Source: Ferrovum sp. | GTDB taxonomy: Bacteria; Pseudomonadota; Gammaproteobacteria; Burkholderiales; Ferrovaceae | Length of the DNA stretch: 5,446 bases | Direction of reading: 5' to 3' | Assembly: GCA_027450105.1 (NCBI GenBank) | Contig: DAIDKJ010000094.1 | Location: 1 to 5,446 of the forward strand | Part shown: in pieces, positions 1 through 5,446 of the stretch | How the letters are laid out: the number at the start of each line of letters is the position of its first letter | Numbering within the stretch: position 1 is the first letter of the stretch | Translations under genes and position numbers: made by a program | The notes under the pieces: generated by a model | Told to the model about the DNA's origin: nothing | Seen by the model: only the letters and a program-made list of their open reading frames with translations | Database searches by the model: none

Positions 1-98
1 ATGAAATTGGCCTGACCTTGCGCCATGCCGATCAAATTCGTGCTTATGAAACCCTGCGCGCGCAACAGGAACCCTGGATTTTTGGAGTCCATTCATGA
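1..98 (+). CDS. leuD: 3-isopropylmalate dehydratase small subunit, 3' end only
   Basis: This is the C-terminal end of the small subunit of isopropylmalate isomerase, which with LeuC converts 2-isopropylmalate to 3-isopropylmalate in leucine synthesis. The gene enters from the left edge; its reading frame uses codons beginning at base 3 and gives 31 residues before the TGA at 96–98. The visible start EIGLTLRHADQIRAYE matches the conserved LeuD ending, where an IGLTL strand is followed by a helix with an AYE motif; the tail ends in PWIFGVHS. The stop overlaps the leuB start as ATGA (95–98), which suggests translational coupling. The identity rests on a short tail, but leuB immediately downstream supports it strongly. 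The catalytic part lies outside the window. Confidence 0.9.
   Translation, partial: EIGLTLRHADQIRAYETLRAQQEPWIFGVHS
84..87 (+). promoter_or_regulatory. Ribosome binding site of leuB
   Basis: GGAG lies inside the last codons of leuD, 7 bases before the leuB ATG at 95. The spacing is good for a Shine–Dalgarno site and supports this start over other in-frame codons. Confidence 0.7.
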
Positions 99-1171
99 AG
101 ATTGCCGTATTGCCCGGGGATGGTATCGGCCCCGAAATCGTGGCGGAAGCACTCAAGGTCTTGCAAGTGTTCCGGCAGGAAGGAGTTGGCCTGGAATTGG
201 AAATGGCTGATGTGGGCGGCATTGCCGTGGAGCGCCATGGAGACCCTCTCCCGGCAGCCACGTTGGCCCTTTGCCAGGCTTCTGACGCCGTGCTGTTTGG
301 TTCCATTGGTGGACCAAAATACGACACGTTAGCGCGCCACCTCCGCCCCGAGCGGGGTTTGTTGCGGCTTCGCAAAAAACTGGACTTGTTTGCAAACCTG
401 CGGCCAGCCCAGGTGTTTCCGGAGCTGGTGAATGCGTCCACGCTCAAGCCCGAAGTGGTGTCCGGTCTGGATCTCATGATCGTGCGTGAATTGACGGGCG
501 ATATCTACTTCGGCGAACCGCGTGGTGTGGTGCATAACGCGCAAGGAGAACGGGTCGGGACCAATACCATGATCTACTCCGACACCGAAATCCGGCGCGT
601 GGCCCATTGGGGTTTTCAGGCGGCGCAAAAGCGGCGCAAGCAACTGTGTTCTGTAGACAAGATGAACGTCCTGGAGTGTACCCAATTATGGCGCGATGTG
701 GTCACCGAACTGGCGCCAGAATATCCGGACGTGCAACTGACTCACATGTTGGTGGACAACGCCGCCATGCAACTGGTGCGTAACCCCCGTCAGTTTGATG
801 TAATCGTGACGGGCAATCTGTTTGGGGACATTCTTTCCGACGAGGCTTCCATGTTGACCGGATCCATTGGCATGTTGCCTTCGGCCTCCCTCAACGCCAG
901 CGGTTTGGGGTTGTACGAGCCGATTCATGGCAGCGCACCAGATATCGCTGGCCAAGGCATTGCCAACCCCTTGGCTCAAATCCTGTCCACCGCCATGATG
1001 TTTCGCTATTCCCTGCAGCGCGCCGATCTTGCCGATCGTGTGGAGCATGCCGTGCGTCAGGTGCTGCAGAGCGGATTGCGTACGGCTGACTTGGCGCAAC
1101 CTGGACAAGGGGCCGTGAGTACCAGCCAAATGGGGGATGCGGTGGCTGCCGCTGTGCGTCAGCAAGCCTGA
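95..1171 (+). CDS. leuB: 3-isopropylmalate dehydrogenase
   Basis: LeuB oxidises and decarboxylates (2R,3S)-3-isopropylmalate with NAD+ to 2-oxoisocaproate, the third step of leucine synthesis, as a cytoplasmic homodimer. The 358-residue product has the usual family length and begins with the typical MKIAVLPGDGIGPEIV. By family knowledge, the substrate-binding arginines correspond to R93, R103 and R131. Y138 and K189 are the catalytic pair (in DIYFGEPRG and SVDKMNVLE). D221 (VDNAAMQL), D245 and D249 (NLFGDILSDEAS) bind the metal. E86, L89 and L90 (in PERGLL) match the pocket for the isopropyl group, which argues for isopropylmalate rather than isocitrate or tartrate. The NAD-binding segment EPIHGSAPDIAGQGIANP is at 275–292. 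The start is supported by a GGAG 7 bases upstream and the ATGA overlap with leuD. No residue looks missing, and function is close to certain. Confidence 0.98.
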   Translation: MKIAVLPGDGIGPEIVAEALKVLQVFRQEGVGLELEMADVGGIAVERHGDPLPAATLALCQASDAVLFGSIGGPKYDTLARHLRPERGLLRLRKKLDLFANLRPAQVFPELVNASTLKPEVVSGLDLMIVRELTGDIYFGEPRGVVHNAQGERVGTNTMIYSDTEIRRVAHWGFQAAQKRRKQLCSVDKMNVLECTQLWRDVVTELAPEYPDVQLTHMLVDNAAMQLVRNPRQFDVIVTGNLFGDILSDEASMLTGSIGMLPSASLNASGLGLYEPIHGSAPDIAGQGIANPLAQILSTAMMFRYSLQRADLADRVEHAVRQVLQSGLRTADLAQPGQGAVSTSQMGDAVAAAVRQQA

Positions 1172-1253
1172 TCGAACGTACGTCTCGAGCAGAACCCATG
1201 CGGATGCCGCCAGGCATGGTGTTGAGTGCGGTTTAATCAAGGGAGCGAAGTCA
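1172..1253 (+). promoter_or_regulatory. leuB–asd intergenic gap with short inverted repeats
   Basis: This 82-base gap is the longest non-coding stretch in the window. It holds the palindrome ACGTACGT (1176–1183), a CTCGAG (1184–1189) and two mutually exclusive small stems. One is CCATGC (1196–1201) with GCATGG (1214–1219); the other is ATGCC (1204–1208) with GGCAT (1213–1217) around a 4-base loop. No T-run follows, so a classical intrinsic terminator is not supported, and I could not find a well-spaced –35/–10 pair. It may be a weak attenuating or mRNA-processing element, or have no function. Confidence 0.3.
1242..1245 (+). promoter_or_regulatory. Ribosome binding site that sets the asd start
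   Basis: GGAG (within AAGGGAGCG) lies 8 bases before the ATG at 1254. It favours that start over the in-frame ATG at 1137, which lies inside leuB and would add 39 residues unlike the family. Confidence 0.8.
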
Positions 1254-2381
1254 ATGTTGAGAGTAGGCATAGTGGGGTGGCGTGGGATGGTGGGCTCAGT
1301 GCTGATGCAGCGCATGAGCGATGAGCGGGATTTTGCGCTGATCGATCCGGTGTTCTTCAGCACTTCCCAGGTTGGTGCGCCAGGTCCCGATCTGGGGGCT
1401 GGCGCCCAGCCCTTGCAGGACGCCAACGACCTGCAGCACCTGGCGGCCATGGATGTCATTTTGACCTGTCAAGGCGGGGACTATACCAACGCTGTTTTTC
1501 AGCCCTTGCGCCAAAGGGGCTGGAAAGGCTATTGGATCGATGCGGCTTCCAGCTTGCGTATGAAGGAGCATGCCATCATTGTGCTGGACCCGGTCAATCG
1601 CGAGGTGATCGATCAGGCCTTGGCACAGGGTGTGCGTGACTTCATTGGTGGCAACTGTACCGTCAGCCTGATGTTGATGGCCTTGGGGGGGTTGTTCCGG
1701 GCCGGATGGGTAGAGTGGGTTTCCGCCATGACCTATCAGGCCGCTTCTGGAGCAGGTGCGCAAAACATGCGCGAGTTACTGCAGCAGATGGGGGACTTGC
1801 ACCACTCGGTGGCCCCTTTGCTGGCTGATCCGGCCAGTGCAATTCTCGATATCGATCGCCAGGTCACACAAACGTTGCGCAGTGCTACTTTCCCCACCCG
1901 GCATTTTCGTGGGGTTCCTTTGGCCGGAAGTCTCATTCCCTGGATCGATGTGCCGGTGGAAGGAGGGCAGAGCAAGGAAGAGTGGAAAGGGGGTGCCGAG
2001 TGCAACAAGATTTTGGGAGGGCCCGCCTTCAAGACCCCTGGCAGCATTCCCGTAGATGGCCTATGTGTACGGATTGGAGCCATGCGCTGCCATTCCCAGG
2101 GGCTGACCATCAAACTCAAACACGACATTGCTTTGCCGGAAATTGAACAAACGCTTGCGGCGGCCAACGAGTGGGTTCGGGTCATTCCCAACGAGCGGGA
2201 AATCACCGAGCGTGAACTCACACCCACCGCGGTGAGTGGAACCCTGGGGGTTCCTGTTGGGCGTTTACACAAATTGGCCATGGGCCCCGAGTATCTTGGA
2301 GCCTTTACCGTGGGCGATCAGCTTTTGTGGGGAGCGGCCGAGCCTTTGCGGCGCATGCTGCGCATTCTCGTGGAACGTTGA
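1254..2381 (+). CDS. asd: Aspartate-semialdehyde dehydrogenase
   Basis: Asd reduces beta-aspartyl phosphate with NADPH to aspartate semialdehyde, the branch point to lysine/diaminopimelate, threonine and methionine; it is a cytoplasmic enzyme. From the ATG at 1254 the product has 375 residues, close to the Gram-negative family length (E. coli about 367). It begins with the typical nucleotide-binding loop GIVGWRGMVGSVLMQRM (5–21). The nucleophile is C135 in GGNCTVSLMLMALGGLF, the same number as in E. coli. Q162 (MTYQAASGAGAQNMREL), R273 and H280 (CVRIGAMRCHSQ) match the other catalytic and substrate-binding residues. The longer frame from 1137 overlaps leuB and is rejected because of the ribosome binding site at 1242 and homology. 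The stop TGA (2379–2381) sits one base before the probable GTG start of the next gene, suggesting coupled translation. The close asd–fimV pairing is common in Proteobacteria. Confidence 0.98.
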   Translation: MLRVGIVGWRGMVGSVLMQRMSDERDFALIDPVFFSTSQVGAPGPDLGAGAQPLQDANDLQHLAAMDVILTCQGGDYTNAVFQPLRQRGWKGYWIDAASSLRMKEHAIIVLDPVNREVIDQALAQGVRDFIGGNCTVSLMLMALGGLFRAGWVEWVSAMTYQAASGAGAQNMRELLQQMGDLHHSVAPLLADPASAILDIDRQVTQTLRSATFPTRHFRGVPLAGSLIPWIDVPVEGGQSKEEWKGGAECNKILGGPAFKTPGSIPVDGLCVRIGAMRCHSQGLTIKLKHDIALPEIEQTLAAANEWVRVIPNEREITERELTPTAVSGTLGVPVGRLHKLAMGPEYLGAFTVGDQLLWGAAEPLRRMLRILVER

Positions 2382-2382
2382 C

Positions 2383-4158
2383 GTGCAATGGTCTGAGTGG
2401 TTCGATTACTGGTGGCAGCAGGTCATGGAGGACCTGCAAAACCGCTATTGGCCCAGTGTGGACGACCTGATGACCTGGATGGATACCCATCCAGATGCCA
2501 TGATATTTCTGGGATTGTTGTTCGGGGTGGGTTTCATCGTACTCTTTGTGGGTTGGTGGGTGGGCGTAATGTATGTACCACCTCACGCTCGACAAACGCT
2601 GACCCCATTGCCGCAGGATCCGATTCAACCGGACCTGGAGCGTGGCGTTCATGCTGTGCGGGAGTCGGTTCATCAGGTTGGGTCGCATGTCCATGAACCC
2701 GCGGATCGAATTCTCGTGTCCGGGCCCAGGGTTGATGACCGGGCAGCACAGGCGCGTCCAGCGCCAGCGGCGCTCGCGCCCATCCACGCTTCAGAGTCTC
2801 AGGAGCAGATGGCTCCGGCGCAGCCCTTACCGCTCCAGGATCCAAGACCGGTGTCGCCTGCTTCCTCCTTTCTGGATGGTGCCACAAATCCCAATCTGGA
2901 GTCCTCCGCTTCACCCGTTCTGGATTCTCGAACAAAAGACATCCCGGCGCCCTCCCATACTGGGTTAGTGGAGCAGCAACCTGCTGTCGAGATCCTGGAG
3001 TCACCGCACCTGCAGGAGCCAACCCTGGGAGATCTGGAATTCGGGCACGATTCCCATTTCGCACAGCAGGACCTGCTTCAGGAACAAGCACTCACTGTGC
3101 AGCAGGACGATGCCGAATCCCAATGGACCAAGGACGATCTGGGGGAGCTCTCCCAGATGATTCAACAGGCCACCTTCGAAGAGCAGGACGCCACTTCCCC
3201 TGGTGCAGATTTCCTCGCCGAGCCCAGTCCTGCCGAACCGCAGCTGTCTCGCTCACCGGAGTTCGAAGCACCCTCACCGGAGCTCGAAGCACCCTCACCG
3301 GGGTCCCGTACCTCTCAAACCCACGGCGCGCAACCGCATGAAGAGAGGGCAGGCTTTATGCCCAACCACGATCACGAACCGCTGGTGGCAGATTCAATCC
3401 CTCCCGAGGCAGAGGAAGAGGCGCTATTGCCCCAGTCCAGACCTTGGCGTTTGTCGGATATCAATGATTTGAAGGCCCTGGACGCGCGTCTGGCAAGAGC
3501 GCACGCGCTTCGCGACACCCCAACGGGTGTTACGGTGGCCCGGCAGGATCTGTCCCAGATGCCAGACTTTGCTCAGGAGAAACACGAGCCAGTGACCGAA
3601 GTGGCGGAAATGATCGCGCCCGAACCGCTATTCCCCACACGGGAAGTGCGTCCGATTTCAGGATTGGGGCACAAGGTAGCTGACCAGACAACCCCACCCC
3701 TCTCCCCCGCGATACCCGCGATTCCTGCGACTCCCGAGATTCCTGCGACTCCTGCGATCCCTGCGACCCCCAAGAGTCTTGCGAAGGATCAGGAAGCAGA
3801 GCCTCTGTCCGACACTACCGTGCCCATGGAGGAAGACGCTCTGCTGCCCGATTCTGGAGCGCCAGAGGAGCTCTCGCGATTTGCCGACTTTCAGCTCAAA
3901 CTGGATGTGTCGGCGCAGGATCTGGCCGAAGTGGGTTTGCCCCTGCAAAGTGAAGCCTTGGTGGCGGAATCTGCACTGCCGGTTGTGCCGCCCATCGTTT
4001 CCTTGAGCGATTTGAACGCCGAACAATTGCTGCTCGTGGCCCGTTACTGTCAGTGGCGGGGTGATCTGGAGGGGGTGCGGGAGGCCATCGCGCCCATTCT
4101 GGAACGTGATGATGCCCGCTTGCGTCGTCAGGCTTTAGCCCTGCTGGAAGGGCGTTAA
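2383..4158 (+). CDS. fimV: FimV-like membrane protein, short and lacking LysM
   Basis: This gene occupies the slot between asd and truA where Beta- and Gammaproteobacteria carry fimV, a polar-landmark protein for type IV pili and cell-pole organisation. From a GTG at 2383 it has 591 residues; classical FimV is usually larger. Residues 1–38 are acidic and Trp-rich (W3, W6, W10, W11, W23, W32). Residues 39–65 form one strongly hydrophobic transmembrane helix. Residues 66–535 are acidic and rich in Pro, Gln, Glu and Ser, probably disordered, with tandem repeats at 291–306 and 442–462. Residues 541–591 (from LSDLNAEQLLLVARY, then GDLEGVREAIAPILER) match the pattern of the FimV C-terminal domain, a TPR-like helix pair with LxLARxYxxxGDxEGARxxLxxVLxxG. 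No signal peptide or LysM is seen. Positive-inside reasoning places the acidic N-terminus in the periplasm and the long region in the cytoplasm, as in FimV. The start is uncertain: GTG 2383 has only a weak GGA, and ATG 2425 (577 residues) is an alternative. Family assignment comes from position plus the C-terminal cap; the exact role is inferred. Confidence 0.75.
   Translation: MQWSEWFDYWWQQVMEDLQNRYWPSVDDLMTWMDTHPDAMIFLGLLFGVGFIVLFVGWWVGVMYVPPHARQTLTPLPQDPIQPDLERGVHAVRESVHQVGSHVHEPADRILVSGPRVDDRAAQARPAPAALAPIHASESQEQMAPAQPLPLQDPRPVSPASSFLDGATNPNLESSASPVLDSRTKDIPAPSHTGLVEQQPAVEILESPHLQEPTLGDLEFGHDSHFAQQDLLQEQALTVQQDDAESQWTKDDLGELSQMIQQATFEEQDATSPGADFLAEPSPAEPQLSRSPEFEAPSPELEAPSPGSRTSQTHGAQPHEERAGFMPNHDHEPLVADSIPPEAEEEALLPQSRPWRLSDINDLKALDARLARAHALRDTPTGVTVARQDLSQMPDFAQEKHEPVTEVAEMIAPEPLFPTREVRPISGLGHKVADQTTPPLSPAIPAIPATPEIPATPAIPATPKSLAKDQEAEPLSDTTVPMEEDALLPDSGAPEELSRFADFQLKLDVSAQDLAEVGLPLQSEALVAESALPVVPPIVSLSDLNAEQLLLVARYCQWRGDLEGVREAIAPILERDDARLRRQALALLEGR
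2497..2577 (+). other. Predicted transmembrane helix of the FimV-like protein
   Basis: Residues 39–65 of the FimV-like product contain a run of Ile, Leu, Phe, Val, Gly and Trp (including FLGLLFGVGFIVLFVGWW) with no charged residue. The flank before it is strongly acidic (many Asp and Glu, one Arg) and the flank after it contains His and Arg. By the positive-inside rule the N-terminus is outside and the C-terminus is cytoplasmic. The helix is followed by a long hydrophilic region and no second helix. Confidence 0.85.
3253..3301 (+). repeat. 21-base in-frame tandem repeat, two full copies plus a partial
   Basis: Copies at 3253–3273 and 3274–3294 differ by one base (GTTCG versus GCTCG), and a third begins at 3295 with TCACCGG before diverging. 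They encode SPEFEAP, SPELEAP and SPG within the low-complexity part of the FimV-like protein (residues 291–307). Near identity at the DNA level indicates recent duplication, probably by replication slippage. Because 21 is a multiple of 3, copy changes would keep the frame. Confidence 0.9.
3706..3768 (+). repeat. 9-base tandem repeat encoding Pro-Ala-Ile/Thr units
   Basis: Seven in-frame units of 9 bases with consensus CCTGCGAYT encode PAI PAI PAT PEI PAT PAI PAT in the FimV-like protein (residues 442–462). A degenerate eighth unit (PKS) follows. Proline at every third position would form a stiff, extended, polyproline-like spacer. It lies between the acidic linker and the C-terminal cap. Small unit differences suggest expansion followed by point mutation. 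Confidence 0.9.
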
Positions 4159-4182
4159 GTGATTTACCCTGGCGTCCGGGCC

Positions 4183-4186
4183 GGAG
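4183..4186 (+). promoter_or_regulatory. Ribosome binding site of truA
   Basis: GGAG lies 7 bases before the truA ATG at 4194, in the 35-base gap after the fimV-like stop. It is the clearest translation signal in this gap and supports the annotated start. The gap shows no T-run or strong hairpin that would end transcription. Confidence 0.75.
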
Positions 4187-4193
4187 TGGGATC

Positions 4194-4988
4194 ATGAGGA
4201 TTGCTCTGGGGGTGGAATATGATGGGGCCGCTTTTTGTGGTTGGCAGCGTCAAACCCAGCACCCCTCCGTTCAGGCGGCGCTGGAAATCGCCTTGTCAAC
4301 AGTGGCTGGTGAAGCGGTGACGGTGGTGACGGCCGGTCGTACCGACCGGGGAGTGCATGCCCGCGCTCAAGTGGTACATTTCGATACTCAGGCGCAGCGC
4401 TTGCCGGTTTCCTGGGTGCGGGGCAGTAATGCGCATTTGCCCAAAACCGTCGCCGTGCTTTGGGCTAAACCCGTACCCGAGACCTTCCATGCTCGTTTTT
4501 GTGCCCGCTCGCGCACCTACGAATACTTATTGCTCAATCGCGCCGTTCGTCCTGCGTTGCAGTCTCAAAAATGGGGGTGGTATCATCATCCTTTGCACCT
4601 GGAGTCCATGCAGGAGGGATTGCGCCAAATTCTTGGAACCCATGATTTCAGCGCCTTCCGGGCTGCGGAATGCCAAGCCAAAAGCCCCGTCAAAACGTTG
4701 CTGGAAGCCCAGGTCATGAGCCTGGGAGATCTGTTCTGTTTTCGGTTTCGGGCGGATGCTTTCCTGCAGCATATGGTGCGTAATCTGGTGGGGGCCCTGG
4801 TGTATGTGGGATGCCGGCGCCAGCCACCGGAATGGATGAGGGCATTGCTGTTGGGGCGTAATCGTACCCGTTCAGCCCCAACCTTTGCACCGGATGGGTT
4901 GTATCTGGCAGGCATCGAGTATGCTCCTCAATGGCAGATTCCTCTCTTGTCGGATGCATCGGTGACCCCGGTGTTTTCGTTTCCATGA
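4194..4988 (+). CDS. truA: tRNA pseudouridine(38–40) synthase
   Basis: TruA converts uridine to pseudouridine at positions 38, 39 and 40 in the anticodon stem-loop of many tRNAs, as a cytoplasmic homodimer without cofactor. The 264-residue product has the family's usual length. The N-terminal signature YDGAAFCGWQRQ is at 9–20. The catalytic aspartate is D51 in AGRTDRGVHA (47–56). Y109 in RTYEY matches the conserved tyrosine that stacks near the target base. Further family motifs are GTHDFSAFRA (148–157), FLQHMVRNLVGALVYVG (190–206) and APTFAPDGLYL (228–238). The start is fixed by MRIALGVEYDG and the GGAG at 4183. Its stop overlaps the trpF start as ATGA (4985–4988), so the two are probably translated together, an arrangement seen in many Proteobacteria. 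Nothing is missing or unusual. Confidence 0.98.
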   Translation: MRIALGVEYDGAAFCGWQRQTQHPSVQAALEIALSTVAGEAVTVVTAGRTDRGVHARAQVVHFDTQAQRLPVSWVRGSNAHLPKTVAVLWAKPVPETFHARFCARSRTYEYLLLNRAVRPALQSQKWGWYHHPLHLESMQEGLRQILGTHDFSAFRAAECQAKSPVKTLLEAQVMSLGDLFCFRFRADAFLQHMVRNLVGALVYVGCRRQPPEWMRALLLGRNRTRSAPTFAPDGLYLAGIEYAPQWQIPLLSDASVTPVFSFP

Positions 4989-5446
4989 TCCAGCGCACGC
5001 GTATCAAAATTTGTGGACTGACCCGCCCCGAGGAAGTGGAATGGGTGGCGCAAAGTGGAGCCGATGCGCTGGGATTGGTGTTCCATCCGGCTAGTCCCCG
5101 ACATGTTTCCATCTTGCAGGCGCAAACGTTGTTGCGCCATGTTCCACCGTTCATCACGGCAGTGGGGCTGTTTGTGGATGCCCCCCCCACTCTCATCGAA
5201 GCAGTACTGCAACAGGTGCCCCTGCAGTTATTGCAATTTCACGGTGCGGAAACACCCGCCCAATGCGATCGATGGCAAATGCCCTATATCAAGGTGGCGC
5301 ACATGAAGCCGGGTACCGATTTGGTACAATATGCAACGAACTACCCGCGCGCTCAGGCGTTGCTGGTGGATACCTGGGTGGATGGCGTTCCTGGAGGGAC
5401 CGGAACCGTGTTCGATTGGCAACAGTTGCCACAACAATTGCCGCTG
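4985..5446 (+). CDS. trpF: Phosphoribosylanthranilate isomerase, 5' part
   Basis: TrpF isomerises N-(5'-phosphoribosyl)anthranilate to CdRP in tryptophan synthesis, using a (beta/alpha)8 barrel in the cytoplasm. The window shows 154 open codons running off the right edge, about three quarters of the usual roughly 200–210 residues. The signature RIKICGLTR (6–14) carries the catalytic base C10. The catalytic acid is D129 in LLVDT, and the phosphate-binding region is PGGTG (136–140) followed by FDW. GADALGLVFHPASPRHV (26–41) and LLQFHGAET (82–90) are also typical. The ATG overlaps the truA stop by ATGA, and there is no good Shine–Dalgarno site just upstream, so initiation probably depends on ribosomes finishing truA. 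A run of eight C (5181–5188) lies within the frame without breaking it. In many relatives trpB and trpA or accD follow, but this cannot be seen here. Confidence 0.96.
   Translation, partial: MIQRTRIKICGLTRPEEVEWVAQSGADALGLVFHPASPRHVSILQAQTLLRHVPPFITAVGLFVDAPPTLIEAVLQQVPLQLLQFHGAETPAQCDRWQMPYIKVAHMKPGTDLVQYATNYPRAQALLVDTWVDGVPGGTGTVFDWQQLPQQLPL

Noticed and set aside
1222..1237. Possible promoter elements TTGAGT and TTTAAT before asd
   Set aside because: They are only four bases apart, far from the usual 16–18, so they do not form a sigma-70 type promoter.
1137..1253. In-frame 39-codon N-terminal extension of asd starting inside leuB
   Set aside because: The extension is unlike the Asd family, overlaps leuB, and a well-spaced GGAG precedes the ATG at 1254, where the typical nucleotide-binding start begins.
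686..1459. Long minus-strand open frame of 257 codons across leuB and asd
   Set aside because: It lies antisense to two certain genes, shows no recognisable domain, and is explained by codon bias in G+C-rich coding sequence.
2236..2382. Upstream extension of the FimV-like frame into asd
   Set aside because: The extra residues lie wholly within asd in another frame and do not resemble a signal peptide or LysM; a start at or after GTG 2383 is more plausible.
2534..3091. Minus-strand open frame of 185 codons opposite the FimV-like gene
   Set aside because: It has a biased composition that mirrors the low-complexity sense strand and no recognisable domain or start signal; the sense frame has the membrane helix and FimV-like cap.
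3706..3768. CRISPR array or mobile-element repeat
   Set aside because: The units are 9 bases, contiguous, in frame and encode a protein spacer; there are no unique spacers, inverted ends or transposase.
2383..4158. ZipA-like cell-division protein
   Set aside because: An N-terminal membrane helix followed by a Pro/Gln-rich linker is similar in layout, but the C-terminus lacks a ZipA FtsZ-binding domain and instead has the FimV-type helical cap; the gene position also fits fimV.
4159..4193. Possible terminator between the FimV-like gene and truA
   Set aside because: G+C-rich bases here could pair weakly, but the stem is short and imperfect and no T-run follows.

Overview
The window is a tightly packed run of chromosomal genes, all on the + strand, with no mobile element, CRISPR array, tRNA or rRNA visible. 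The layout is 3' end of leuD – leuB – asd – a fimV-like gene – truA – 5' end of trpF. This order is the well-known housekeeping neighbourhood of Beta- and Gammaproteobacteria (leuCDB-asd-fimV-truA-trpF). Gene order, moderately high G+C and the protein signatures (for example LeuB starting MKIAVLPGDGIGPEIV) suggest a betaproteobacterium or a nearby gammaproteobacterial/acidithiobacillia-like lineage. The sequence alone does not fix the genus.

Region by region: bases 1–98 hold the last 31 codons of leuD, which overlaps leuB by ATGA. leuB (95–1171) is a complete 3-isopropylmalate dehydrogenase with all expected catalytic residues. An 82-base gap with short inverted repeats leads to asd (1254–2381), a complete aspartate-semialdehyde dehydrogenase with its Cys135 nucleophile. 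The fimV-like gene probably starts at a GTG (2383) one base after the asd stop and ends at 4158. truA (4194–4988) is a complete tRNA pseudouridine synthase. It overlaps trpF (4985 to beyond 5446) by ATGA, and trpF is cut by the window edge.

The biosynthetic genes cover leucine (leuD, leuB), the aspartate family Lys/Met/Thr/DAP (asd) and tryptophan (trpF). truA modifies tRNA anticodon arms. Short gaps, stop/start overlaps and the lack of convincing terminators suggest co-transcription and translational coupling, although the leuB–asd gap could hold a regulatory break.

The least ordinary part is the gene in the fimV slot. It lacks the signal peptide and LysM region of classical FimV. It has a Trp-rich acidic N-terminus, one transmembrane helix, about 480 residues of acidic, Pro/Gln/Glu-rich low-complexity sequence with two tandem repeats, and a C-terminal cap resembling the FimV C-terminal domain. 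It looks like a reduced or fast-evolving FimV/HubP-type polar organiser. I see no convincing evidence of a wholly new multi-gene system here.
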